Positions 26,572 to 36,917 of a stretch of DNA of 64,000 bases are shown one piece after another (position 1 is the first letter of the stretch; each line of letters begins with the position of its first letter). The DNA lies in NCBI RefSeq assembly GCF_000340475.1, contig NZ_CM001792.1, forward strand, positions 2,608,921-2,672,920. The letters run 5' to 3'. Below the pieces are notes generated by a model that was not told where the DNA came from, made no database searches, and saw only the letters and a list, made by a program, of their open reading frames with translations. Source of the stretch: Oceanobacillus kimchii X50. GTDB lineage: Bacteria > Bacillota > Bacilli > Bacillales > Amphibacillaceae. The position numbers and the translations under genes are program-made.

Positions 26572-28224
26572 TTAGTTAACTTGATAGACTCTCGCTTCAT
26601 ATGGTTGTAATTCTTTATGCAATGTAGTTTCATAATTAGTTAATAGTAATGACTTTTCTACCTCAGCTAAAAACGATGGTAATTCAAAACTACATTTTTC
26701 AGGAAATAAGTTCACAAAAACAACAAATTGCTTTTCATCTAATGTTCTCGTATAAGCGTAAATTTGTGGATGATTTTCTAAAATTAAATCATATTCACCA
26801 TAAATTAACGCTTCATGTTGTTTTCGTATTTCAATCAACTTACGATAATAGTGATATATAGAATCTACATCATTCAATTCCTGTTCAACATTTATATTAG
26901 TATAGTTATCATTCACTTTTAACCAAGGATTTCCACTAGTAAAACCACCATTTTGAGAACTATTCCACTGCATTGGAGTACGCGAGTTATCTCTTCCTGT
27001 CTTCCAAATAATCTCAAGTACTTCTTTGGAAGAAGCTCCCTCATGTATCATTTCTTCATAAAGATTTTTAGCATCTACATCATCATAATCATCTATGGAA
27101 GAATAATGAACATTTGTCATCCCAATTTCTTGTCCTTGATAAATAAATGGAGTCCCTTTCATAAGAAAATACAGTGTAGCGAGTGCTTTCGCAGATTTTT
27201 TATGATATGTTGTTGTATCACCCCAACTAGAAATTGACCTTGGTTGATCATGATTTTCTAAAAACAATGCATTCCAACCAATATTTTCTAGTCCTTTTTG
27301 CCATTTGGATAAGGTTTGTTTTAACGCTTTCAAATCTAAACCTTTATCCGTATTTTTCCCCCATAAGTCCAAATGTTCAAATTGAAATATCATATTGAAT
27401 ACACCATTATCCTCACCAACCCAGTCTTCGGCTTGTGAAATAGCTACTCCATTCGCTTCCCCAACAGTCATAACATCATATTTGTCTAATGTTTTTTCTT
27501 TGAACTCTTGTAGGAATTTGTGTATTCCATCACGATTCATGTGACCTTCAAAGGAAGGAACATATTTTTTATTTTCAGGATTAGGTAGATTTGGAAAATC
27601 AGCTATCTTTTTAATATGAGAAATTGCATCAACACGAAAACCGTCAATTCCTTTGTCTAACCACCAATTGACCATATTGTATAGTTCTTGTCTCACCTTT
27701 GGATTTTCCCAATTAAGATCTGGTTGTTTTTTAGAAAATATGTGCATAAAATATTCATTTGTCATTTCGTCATATTCCCAAGCAGATCCTCCAAAAATGG
27801 AAGCCCAATTATTCGGTTCCTGATTGTTCTTACCTGAACGCCAAATATAATAATCACGGTATGGATTATCTTTAGATGATCGAGACTCTATGAACCAAGG
27901 ATGCTCATCAGATGTATGGTTAATTACTAAATCCATAATCAGACGCATACCGCGATTATGAACCTGTTCTAATAGTTCATCAAAATCCGCCATGGTGCCA
28001 AACTCATCCATTATACCCTGATAATCACTTATATCATATCCATTATCATCATTAGGAGATTCATAAATAGGACTAACCCAAATAACATCAATACCAAGAT
28101 CCTTAATGTAATCTAGCTTTGAAATTATTCCTTGAATATCACCAATACCGTCACCGTTTGAATCCATAAAGCTCCTTGGATATATTTGATAGGCAACTGC
28201 TTCTTTCCACCATATTTTATTCAT
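26572..28224 (-). CDS. malL: Alpha-glucosidase / oligo-1,6-glucosidase (GH13)
   Basis: Hydrolyses maltose, isomaltose or short maltodextrins after import. The 550-residue protein begins MNKIWWKEAVAYQIYPRSF, as in MalL-type enzymes. The four GH13 regions are present: DLVINHTSDEHPWF, GFRVDAISH with the nucleophile Asp, TVGEANG with the acid/base Glu, and FLENHDQPR with the transition-state Asp. AAGGAGG lies 9 bases before ATG 28224; a longer frame to 28314 has no signal. It is the last gene of the maltodextrin cluster, after the LacI regulator. Confidence 0.9.
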   Translation of the reverse strand: MNKIWWKEAVAYQIYPRSFMDSNGDGIGDIQGIISKLDYIKDLGIDVIWVSPIYESPNDDNGYDISDYQGIMDEFGTMADFDELLEQVHNRGMRLIMDLVINHTSDEHPWFIESRSSKDNPYRDYYIWRSGKNNQEPNNWASIFGGSAWEYDEMTNEYFMHIFSKKQPDLNWENPKVRQELYNMVNWWLDKGIDGFRVDAISHIKKIADFPNLPNPENKKYVPSFEGHMNRDGIHKFLQEFKEKTLDKYDVMTVGEANGVAISQAEDWVGEDNGVFNMIFQFEHLDLWGKNTDKGLDLKALKQTLSKWQKGLENIGWNALFLENHDQPRSISSWGDTTTYHKKSAKALATLYFLMKGTPFIYQGQEIGMTNVHYSSIDDYDDVDAKNLYEEMIHEGASSKEVLEIIWKTGRDNSRTPMQWNSSQNGGFTSGNPWLKVNDNYTNINVEQELNDVDSIYHYYRKLIEIRKQHEALIYGEYDLILENHPQIYAYTRTLDEKQFVVFVNLFPEKCSFELPSFLAEVEKSLLLTNYETTLHKELQPYEARVYQVN

Positions 28225-28325
28225 ATAATTGATCCTCCTTGGATATGAAATAGTAAAATTAATTCGAAGTTGAAGGAATGGTGTTACGTACATGTTATCA
28301 CGAAGTCGAATCAATCCATCAATTA

Positions 28326-28373
28326 AAGTGAAACTTTATCAACGGGAGTTTTCGTTCTTGCCCTGAATGTTCA
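28326..28373 (+). repeat. Short degenerate repeat R3, copy b
   Basis: AAGTGAAACTTTATCAACGG, then GGAGTTTTCGTTCTTGCCC and GAATGTTC. It shares order and wording with copies at 26457, 37985 (inverted) and 48857. Confidence 0.35.
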
Positions 28374-28509
28374 TAACTTGCAGTTACTAGTATTCTAACT
28401 TTTCTTCTTTCCTTAATACGCATTGTCTTAAAATGGGATATTACTCCCCAGTACTGCGAAAAAAAATGGAGAGTGCATACACCCCCCACCCCTTCTTTCA
28501 ACTATTCTT

Positions 28510-29526
28510 TTATGATTTTCTTTTTACAGAATCTCGATAGATAATATAATGCGGAATAATTATTCGTTTCGGATCATCTATCCCAATTTTTTTTTCGATA
28601 ATAGCCTTTGCTGATTCTACGCCAAGTTTATAAATTTGAATATCTATCGTTGTTAAAGCAGGGTGAATTATTTCTGAAAGATAAGCGTTATTAAAACTTA
28701 CTAAGGAAATATCCTCTGGTACACTTAATCCCGACTCTTCTAACATTCCAATTACACCAATACTAATTAAATCATCACTTACTACGACTGCATCAGGTCT
28801 CTCAGGTAAACGAAGAATCTTTTCCACTGCTTCTTTTCCACCAGATTTTAAGAACTCTGTATGAATTAGATACTCTTCTAATATTGGTATATCCGCTTTT
28901 TTAAGTGCATTAGTATAACCTTGCATACGATCTATGGTAACGACTAAATCTTTTGCGCCACCAATAAAAGCGATTCGATTATGACCAGTCTCAATTAAAT
29001 GGGAAGTGATATCTTCTCCAGCCTGAATGTTATCATTATCTACATATGTAGTTCTATCATTAACCTCTTGAGGTTTACCTACAATTACAAATGGGAAGTC
29101 TTTTTCCACTAGGAATTGAGTTACCCGATCATTCAAACGAGAATATAACAATATAATTCCGTCTACATAACTCCCTAATACAATTCTTTGTACTTCAGCA
29201 TAAATCTCTTCTTCTGTTTGACCAGAGGAAAGCATCATAGAATATTGAAGTTTATGTGTAACAGATCCAATTCCTCGTAATATTTCTGAGAAAAATGGGT
29301 TTTGTAATGATTTATCTGCGGAAGAAGGTAATATCACCCCAATTGTTTTTGTTGATTTAACTGCTAAATTACGTGCAGTCAGATTAGGGAAATAACCTAA
29401 ATCTCCCATCGCTTTTCTTACCTTTGCCTTTGTTTCTTCACTAATACGTGAATTATCAGCAATTACTCTTGAAACTGTTGATGGGGATACACCTGTCGCT
29501 TTGGCAATATCTTTTATCGTAACCAT
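28510..29526 (-). CDS. LacI family regulator of the maltodextrin cluster (MalR-like)
   Basis: A 338-residue repressor with an N-terminal LacI helix-turn-helix ([24 protein letters not shown]), a hinge helix (NLTARNLAVKSTKTIG) and a periplasmic-binding-like effector domain. It resembles Gram-positive MalR proteins and is encoded between the MalG-type permease and the alpha-glucosidase. A palindrome GCAACCGGTTGC in the promoter of the cluster is a good candidate operator. A paralogue with nearly the same architecture sits in the next sugar cluster. Confidence 0.87.
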   Translation of the reverse strand: MVTIKDIAKATGVSPSTVSRVIADNSRISEETKAKVRKAMGDLGYFPNLTARNLAVKSTKTIGVILPSSADKSLQNPFFSEILRGIGSVTHKLQYSMMLSSGQTEEEIYAEVQRIVLGSYVDGIILLYSRLNDRVTQFLVEKDFPFVIVGKPQEVNDRTTYVDNDNIQAGEDITSHLIETGHNRIAFIGGAKDLVVTIDRMQGYTNALKKADIPILEEYLIHTEFLKSGGKEAVEKILRLPERPDAVVVSDDLISIGVIGMLEESGLSVPEDISLVSFNNAYLSEIIHPALTTIDIQIYKLGVESAKAIIEKKIGIDDPKRIIIPHYIIYRDSVKRKS

Positions 29527-29579
29527 TCTTTCACCTTCTAGCTGTTCTTTACAACATATATTTCGTATATTACTCTATT

Positions 29580-30419
29580 CTACCCTTTTGTTCCACCTGC
29601 TGCTAACCCTGATATGAGATAACGTTGCAAAAATAAATAAATTACTGCTATTGGAACTGCTACCAAGACAGAACCAGCCGCAAAACGTGTAAAGTTATTC
29701 GAGAATTGGTCATTAATGAAGTTATATAAACCAACTGCTAATGTGTAATTTTCTTCACTCGAAAGTACGATAGATGGGAGTAAAAAGTCAAATAGCGGTG
29801 CCATGAAATTAAATAACGCTACTACTGCCAAGATTGGTTTTGCTAAAGGTAGCATGATACTCCAAAATACTTTCAGGTGACCTGCTCCATCAATTCTTGC
29901 TGCCTCATCTAATTCTCTTGGAATCGTATCAAAATACCCTTTCACTAACCAAGCATTGAATGGTATTTGTCCTCCTAAATAGATAAGAATTAGTCCAAAT
30001 AAAGAATCTAATAAACCAATCATATTTAAAAAGATATATAATGCCACCATTGCCATCATTACAGGAAACATTTGCAATAACAGAAATACATACAAACCAT
30101 TTTTCCTACCTACAAATTGATATCTTGAAAAAGCATATGCAACCAATGCAGTTAAAACAACACTACCGATTGCGTTAGCAATAGATACAATAAGAGAATT
30201 TTTATACCATAATAAATAATCACTCTCGGGGCTAAATAACCATTTATAATGATCTAAAGAGAAATTTTCTGGAATAATACTAGATGAGTATAGACTCGTA
30301 CTTTGGTTAAATGACATTCCAATTGTCCAAACTAAGGGATAAAAGATAATTACTGCTACAATAGCGATAATCAAGTAAATACCGGTTACTTCTAATTTTG
30401 ATTTTCGACTTGAGTTCAT
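29580..30419 (-). CDS. Maltodextrin ABC transporter permease MalG/MdxG
   Basis: A 279-residue permease with six membrane helices. The EAA loop is ELDEAARIDGAGHLKVFWSIMLPLAKP, and the C-terminus LISGLAAGGTKG is characteristic of MalG/MdxG. Its ATG overlaps the TAA stop of the upstream malF gene (TAATG), implying tight coupling and equal stoichiometry of the two permeases. The cluster encodes no ATPase. Confidence 0.92.
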   Translation of the reverse strand: MNSSRKSKLEVTGIYLIIAIVAVIIFYPLVWTIGMSFNQSTSLYSSSIIPENFSLDHYKWLFSPESDYLLWYKNSLIVSIANAIGSVVLTALVAYAFSRYQFVGRKNGLYVFLLLQMFPVMMAMVALYIFLNMIGLLDSLFGLILIYLGGQIPFNAWLVKGYFDTIPRELDEAARIDGAGHLKVFWSIMLPLAKPILAVVALFNFMAPLFDFLLPSIVLSSEENYTLAVGLYNFINDQFSNNFTRFAAGSVLVAVPIAVIYLFLQRYLISGLAAGGTKG

Positions 30420-31741
30420 TATATTTCACCCTCTTCTTTAAACGATCTTGTCTTCCTAAACTGGTAAAAAGCAAAGGCAGATACAATTAACCCCATGATG
30501 ATGGATATCACAGCTGCCATCGAGTAATTATTTGTATCAAATGTTAGTTTATATACCCAAGAAATAAGTATATCGGTCCCACCTGCATTTTGTCCTCTTA
30601 CTGGAGGACCTCCTTCATTAAATAGATAAATAATGTTAAAGTTATTAAAGTTCTGCGCATATTGCATAATTAATAGCGGTGCAACAGCAAACATTACATG
30701 CGGAAATGTGATGGTTTTAAATTTTTGGAAACGAGAAGCTCCGTCAATGTCAGCAGCCTCATACCAATCTTTTGATACACTTTGCAGAATTCCTGTAATT
30801 AAGGCAAAGATAAACGGAAATCCTAGCCATGTTTGGATCATTATAATCGCAATCCTACTGTAGAATGGATCACTTAACCAAGCAATGCCTTCTCCACCAA
30901 ATAACGGAATAATCATGTCTCTGTTAATTGCTCCAAAATCATCATTGAACATAGCTGCAAATACTAATATTGTCACAAAAGCCGGGACCGCCCACGGTAA
31001 AATCAATATTGTTCTAATTAATTTTTTAAATTTGACACGAGGATCATTTACTAATACGGCTAAGAAGAATCCGAGAGCAATCTGTAATGTAGTTGCAACT
31101 ACTGTCCAAACAATTGTCCATGAAAAAACACTTAAGAATGTATCCTGCCAAATTGGTACAGTAAATAAATTTTTAAAATTATCTAACCCTACCCAATCTA
31201 CTAAATTACGTGGAGGTGAATTATATAAATCATAATTTGTAAAAGCTAATAAAATCGAAAATAACAAAGGAAAAATAACGACAAAAATCATTAAGATTAA
31301 TCCGGGAAAAGTCATTAAATATGGAAAAGAATAATCATAGATTTCTTTGATAGATTGACGGAACTTGAGTGGTTTCCATCCTGATCTAACTTTTTTAGCT
31401 TGTTTTCTTGCATCTATAACATTAAATACATACAAGGTTATAACGATAATTGTTACAATTAATGATAAAACCCCTAATACTAACAAACGAATAGAGTGAT
31501 CCGTTCCTGGTATAGTTCCTAATGTTCGTAATCCCCATAACCCAAAGTTAATTGCTTCCAACGATGTAATGATAAAGGCAATTTCTATCACCATAAAAGA
31601 GATACCTTTTAAAAATCGACGATTATATATTTGACCTAGACCAGCAAAGAGAATAGATAATATCATCGCTACGGTAGGATTATGTTTTTTATATTTTTTT
31701 TCCTTTTTCTCGTGATTTTGAGGTTCTGATGGAGCAAACAT
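30419..31741 (-). CDS. Maltodextrin ABC transporter permease MalF/MdxF with N-terminal extension
   Basis: A 440-residue permease. The C-terminal 300 residues form the canonical permease with the EAA loop DWYEAADIDGASRFQKFKTITFPHV. The first 120 or so residues are a basic leader, then two or three extra helices containing ILFAGLGQIYNRRFLKG, a motif like those in TM2-type domains and found in MalF/MdxF proteins of Gram-positive bacteria. GGAGGG precedes the ATG by 7 bases. A 270 bp repeat and a structured hairpin separate it from the binding-protein gene. Confidence 0.92.
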   Translation of the reverse strand: MFAPSEPQNHEKKEKKYKKHNPTVAMILSILFAGLGQIYNRRFLKGISFMVIEIAFIITSLEAINFGLWGLRTLGTIPGTDHSIRLLVLGVLSLIVTIIVITLYVFNVIDARKQAKKVRSGWKPLKFRQSIKEIYDYSFPYLMTFPGLILMIFVVIFPLLFSILLAFTNYDLYNSPPRNLVDWVGLDNFKNLFTVPIWQDTFLSVFSWTIVWTVVATTLQIALGFFLAVLVNDPRVKFKKLIRTILILPWAVPAFVTILVFAAMFNDDFGAINRDMIIPLFGGEGIAWLSDPFYSRIAIIMIQTWLGFPFIFALITGILQSVSKDWYEAADIDGASRFQKFKTITFPHVMFAVAPLLIMQYAQNFNNFNIIYLFNEGGPPVRGQNAGGTDILISWVYKLTFDTNNYSMAAVISIIMGLIVSAFAFYQFRKTRSFKEEGEI

Positions 31742-31777
31742 TCAATTTCCCTCCTTATAAACTAAATTTCTATGTGA

Positions 31778-32047
31778 ATGAATCAATTTCATAATAAGAT
31801 TTTGATGTGAAATCCGAATGTTAGCTGTTTTGATTCTCATTACAAGACGGACGCTTTCCTCAGGCAACGCTTCAGCTAACTTGAAAAGAAGAACACTTTC
31901 AAGTGAATCTTCATCTCTTGTTATGCCTGCTGGAGTCGCCATCTTTCATTACAATCAAAGCCAAATAATTGCTAAAACTAATACTATTATGTAAAAAACA
32001 CTGAAATGTTCGTTTTTTAAATAAAACTTAGCAATTATGAATTAATT
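31778..32047 (+). repeat. Dispersed intergenic repeat R1, copy 2
   Basis: About 270 bp, very similar to copy 1: AATCAATTTCATAATAAGAT, GTGAAATCCGAATGTTAGCT, CAGCTAACTTGAAAAGAAGA, ATTACAATCAAAGCCAA and AACTTAGCAATTATGAA recur in the same order. It is inserted between the binding-protein and malF genes, in the same orientation as the other full copies. An open frame at 31742-31942 on the minus strand is only a by-product of the repeat. Confidence 0.87.
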
Positions 32048-32119
32048 CAAGTAACATTAAATAATGTATTTTGTTCTACTGAATTCACCCAATATTTCAT
32101 TTTTTATGCTTACATCTAT

Positions 32120-32339
32120 GAGGTTGGAACATAACAAAAAGTTTTAGTCAAAAGTCCAATGAAAGCTAGAATAAGCGTAAGAAATATACGGAGGTACTAT
32201 GGAACAAAACCCCTAGGCGAGCCCCCGGAATTCGGAGCATCCGGAGGCTCACCAGCCGCCTTAGAATAAGAGCAGTATATTTCTGAAGCGGGGTTTCAAT
32301 ACCTATTCACCTTTAAGTAAATACTTTTTCTCAACCTCT
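32120..32339. repeat. Structured element R2 bounded by inverted repeats
   Basis: Ends GAGGTTG...AAAAAGT and ACTTTTT...CAACCTC are complementary. Inside, AGAAATATAC pairs with GTATATTTCT, ACCCC with GGGGT, and GAGCC/CCGGA with TCCGG/GGCTC, so the whole 220 bp can fold into one long branched hairpin. The binding-protein stop codon overlaps the right edge. The end motif GAGGT(T)TGGACATAAC also bounds the hairpin after motB. Likely role: transcription stop or mRNA stabiliser between binding-protein and permease genes. Confidence 0.7.
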
Positions 32340-33615
32340 AGTTACTTCCACCACTTGCATCAATATTTGTTTGAACCTGTTCTAGTGCTTCTTCCAGTAC
32401 TGTTTTAGGATCTTCTCCTTCAGCAAGGAATTGTAAAGCATTATTCATCGGCTCCCAAACTTGTGCCATCTCTGGAGCACTTGGCATAGGAAACCCATGT
32501 TCAATCTGCTCAGCAAATGCAGCGTAAATTGGATCTTCTATATTACTTAAAGCTTTTGCATTTGGCGGTAATTCCCCTGCAATCTCAAAATACTCACCTT
32601 GATTTTCTTCATTCGTCATAAATACCGCTAATTCTTTTGCCCATTCTTTATTCTCAGAGTAATAAGAGACCATCCAAGATTTCACACCAACAAACGTTTC
32701 TGTTGGTTGATCATTAATCCTAGGAAATGGTGCGAATCCTAAATCTTCACCTAACGCTTCATTATAGCCAGGAACGCTCCATGGACCACTAATTACTGAA
32801 CCAACTTTTCCTTCTGTAAATAATCCATCGATTACATCACCAGTAGTTGAGGTTGGAATCTTACCTTCTCCAAAGAAGGATTGATACAATTCTGCTCCCT
32901 CAATTGCACCTTCATTTGCTAACCCAATGTCTTCTATATCATAGTTCCCAGTATCTCCTCCAAAGATATAAGCGCCATAATTTTTAAAGAATGGAAAATT
33001 AAAATATAAGTCATTTGGACGCATTAAAAATCCAAATTGATCTTCTGAAGGATTTGAATTTTCTTCTAGAACTGTAAGTAAATCTTCAATTGTTTCAGGA
33101 GCTTCTTCTTGTAATGCTTTATTATAAAAAATTCCATAAGTCTCAATTACAGCAGGTATTCCATAAATGTTTGTATTTCCATCATACGTATACGTAACTG
33201 CTTCTACTGCAGTATCTACATACTCATTTAATTGTTCATCTGTCAGGTCTACAGGCTCTGCTAAACCTTGAGCAACAATATTTCCAATACGGTCATGAGG
33301 CTGAAAAAATAGGTCTGGACCATTTCCTTCTGGACCAGCTAATGATAATTCTTGCATTTGATCAAGCATTGATTTTGTTTCTAATTTAACTTGAATTCCT
33401 TCTTGTTCTTCAAACTTCTGAGTAATATTCTCTATCGCTTCAATTTGTTCTTCTTGATCATTTACCCAGATTACTAATTCATCTGGTTTTTCAGCAGCTT
33501 CTCCACTGCTATCTCCTTCACTACCTGCTTCTTCGTCTCGTTCAGGTGCACAAGCAACCAACAAAATAGATAAGCCTAGAATTGCAATTAATAAAAACCT
33601 CAAGTTTTTCTTCAT
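32338..33615 (-). CDS. Maltodextrin-binding lipoprotein (MalE/MdxE type)
   Basis: A 425-residue extracellular solute-binding protein with a lipoprotein signal ending ILLVAC and an acidic linker. The mature part opens DELVIWVNDQEEQIEAI and contains VPAVIETYGIFYNK-like ligand-cleft sequence (IPAVIETYGIFYNKAL) and TFVGVKSWMVSYYSEN, as in maltose/maltodextrin-binding proteins. GGGGGAG lies a few bases before the ATG. It heads the malEFG-type unit; the promoter holds a LacI-type palindrome. Confidence 0.92.
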   Translation of the reverse strand: MKKNLRFLLIAILGLSILLVACAPERDEEAGSEGDSSGEAAEKPDELVIWVNDQEEQIEAIENITQKFEEQEGIQVKLETKSMLDQMQELSLAGPEGNGPDLFFQPHDRIGNIVAQGLAEPVDLTDEQLNEYVDTAVEAVTYTYDGNTNIYGIPAVIETYGIFYNKALQEEAPETIEDLLTVLEENSNPSEDQFGFLMRPNDLYFNFPFFKNYGAYIFGGDTGNYDIEDIGLANEGAIEGAELYQSFFGEGKIPTSTTGDVIDGLFTEGKVGSVISGPWSVPGYNEALGEDLGFAPFPRINDQPTETFVGVKSWMVSYYSENKEWAKELAVFMTNEENQGEYFEIAGELPPNAKALSNIEDPIYAAFAEQIEHGFPMPSAPEMAQVWEPMNNALQFLAEGEDPKTVLEEALEQVQTNIDASGGSN

Positions 33616-33658
33616 TCGTACTCCCCCTATTATTGTTTAATCCAATGTACGACTCCGT

Positions 33659-33664
33659 ATTATA
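33659..33664 (-). promoter_or_regulatory. -10 box of the maltodextrin operon
   Basis: A perfect TATAAT on the minus strand, about 45 bp before the binding-protein ATG. No good -35 hexamer lies at the right distance; the candidate operator occupies the spacer region. Confidence 0.5.
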
Positions 33665-33671
33665 AGTTTGC

Positions 33672-33683
33672 GCAACCGGTTGC
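33672..33683. promoter_or_regulatory. Candidate MalR operator
   Basis: GCAACCGGTTGC is a perfect 12 bp palindrome of the LacI-family type, positioned between the -35 and -10 regions of the binding-protein promoter, where a bound repressor would block RNA polymerase. Confidence 0.65.
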
Positions 33684-33724
33684 ACATTGTTTACAATTTA
33701 ATTTTATACGAAACAAAACTTTTG

Positions 33725-33738
33725 CGCAAGCGCTTTCA
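33725..33738 (-). promoter_or_regulatory. cre-like or second LacI-type operator
   Basis: On the minus strand TGAAAGCGCTTGCG matches 13 of 14 cre positions. It lies between the divergent promoters of the maltodextrin operon and the neopullulanase gene and could serve both. Confidence 0.55.
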
Positions 33739-33757
33739 CAAAATATTTTTGAATTTA

Positions 33758-33786
33758 TTGACTTTTAACAAATTTTATGTACTAAT
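33758..33786 (+). promoter_or_regulatory. Putative promoter of the neopullulanase gene
   Basis: TTGACT, a 17 bp spacer and ACTAAT. The -10 is only a four-of-six match. Confidence 0.4.
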
Positions 33787-33804
33787 AGATATAGTACAAT
33801 TTAA

Positions 33805-35649
<1,845 letters not shown>

Positions 35650-35707
35650 CCGGTATATTTTTTTCAAAAAGGCTGGGAATTTAAAGAATAAGTTTTAACT
35701 TTATGAT

Positions 35708-35784
35708 AGGAGGCGACTTCAGTGGGGATGGGAGCTTTTAATATTCGCGGACTGTGGCCATTCCCTTGAAAAACGCCTCCTTTT
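35708..35784. terminator. Large hairpin between convergent neopullulanase and DUF624 genes
   Basis: AGGAGGCG pairs with CGCCTCCT, and GGGGATGG with CCATTCCC inside it, followed by TTTT. It serves the plus-strand gene and possibly the convergent operon. Confidence 0.7.
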
Positions 35785-35803
35785 ATAAGGTAGTAATAAC
35801 GTT

Positions 35804-36490
35804 TTATTTTCCCTCTTCCTTTACACGTAAAAAAAATCGATAAAAAGCAGAAAATGTAATAAAAGCAATTAGACTTCCGGTAAAGAAAGGAATAATTATA
35901 GGCAAATTTTGTATACTTACAAGCAGTATTATTCCTGTCACTATGATAATTGAGAAAAATAGCACAGGACTTCCAACCGTTAAAATAAATGCCTTTTTTA
36001 ATAATGTCTTTAAATCTAAATTATAATGTACAATTACACTAAAAAATAATAGTGTAAATACATATAAAATTACTCCCATAATGAGAAAAACAAACATGAG
36101 TACTATATTTTCTTGTTGAAAATAAGAATAATCTACTGCCCAAATAAACCATAAAAGTGCGAAAATAATTCCAGCTTGCATACTTTGCTTATAGTTTTCT
36201 TTATAATATCCCCAAAAAGTACCTAGTATTGACGCTTTCTCCTGATTAATTATCCAATCTCTTACAAGCGCAAACATAGCAGATGTTGCTGGAAACAAGC
36301 AAAATGGAAAACATAGAAGAAGAAAAGGAGTTAATATAATTGCATCTTGAATACTGTTTATAAATAATAAGCTTAACCCAATAAATACTAGTGGAATATT
36401 AAATAGAATCCACAATAAATTTGTTACAGAAAAGCGCATTATCCATTCACATATAGTATAAATATTTCCCATCAAACCCGACTCTCGCAA
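35804..36490 (-). CDS. DUF624 (YesL-like) membrane protein
   Basis: A 228-residue protein with about six hydrophobic helices, matching DUF624. Family members such as YesL are often encoded in Firmicute polysaccharide or oligosaccharide operons; their function is unknown. Visible features are the N-terminal ICEWIMRFSVTNLLWILFNIP and PATSAMFALVRDW, typical of the family. The start is TTG at 36490 with AGGAGG eight bases upstream. It is the distal gene of the ThuA/Gfo cluster, though a copy of repeat R1 separates it from the isomerase gene, so co-transcription is uncertain. Confidence 0.82.
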   Translation of the reverse strand: MRESGLMGNIYTICEWIMRFSVTNLLWILFNIPLVFIGLSLLFINSIQDAIILTPFLLLCFPFCLFPATSAMFALVRDWIINQEKASILGTFWGYYKENYKQSMQAGIIFALLWFIWAVDYSYFQQENIVLMFVFLIMGVILYVFTLLFFSVIVHYNLDLKTLLKKAFILTVGSPVLFFSIIIVTGIILLVSIQNLPIIIPFFTGSLIAFITFSAFYRFFLRVKEEGK

Positions 36491-36522
36491 TTAAAATACC
36501 TCCTGATGTAAACGTTCTCAAT

Positions 36523-36790
36523 CGAATCATTTTCATTATAAGATGATTTGTGTGAAAACCGAATGTTCGCTATTTTGATTTTCATTGCAGACGGACGCTT
36601 TCCACAGGCACGGCTTCAGCTAATTTGAAAAGAAGACACTTTTCAAGTGAATCTTCAGCTCGCTGTTCTGAGCAGGAGTCGCCGCCATCCATTCCGTTCA
36701 AAGCCAAGTAATTGTTTTAATCCGAACGCTAAATTACATTATCACTAAAGCGTTCGCTTTTTAAATGAAATTTTAGCAATTTTGAAATTG
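36523..36790 (+). repeat. Dispersed intergenic repeat R1, copy 3
   Basis: About 268 bp with the R1 blocks in the same order and orientation: GTGAAAACCGAATGTTCGCT, TTTTGATTTTCATTGCAGAC, GGACGCTTTCC, AATTTGAAAAGAAGACACTT, TTCAGCTCGCTGTTCTGAGC, AGGAGTCGCCGCC and CAAAGCCAAGTAATTG. It lies between the isomerase and DUF624 genes. The central stem (TTGAAAAG/CTTTTCAA) is best preserved in this copy. Confidence 0.85.
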
Positions 36791-36823
36791 ACTAGATCCA
36801 TTATAAGAATAATAATTGGATAA

Positions 36824-36862
36824 GTGAGACCTCCGATTGTTTTTAGCAAACAAAAGTCTCAC
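36824..36862 (-). terminator. Hairpin after the isomerase gene
   Basis: GTGAGAC pairs with GTCTCAC around a loop of about 25 bases. There is no clear T-run, so it may be a weak terminator or processing site. Confidence 0.45.
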
Positions 36863-36917
36863 CCCACCAGTCGACCTAATTTAAGTAATTTCTACGCTCA
36901 GCCTTATTAAACTTATT

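Noticed and set aside
31742..31942. 66-codon minus-strand frame upstream of malF
   Set aside because: Lies inside repeat R1, which is broken by stops in the other copies, so it is not a gene.
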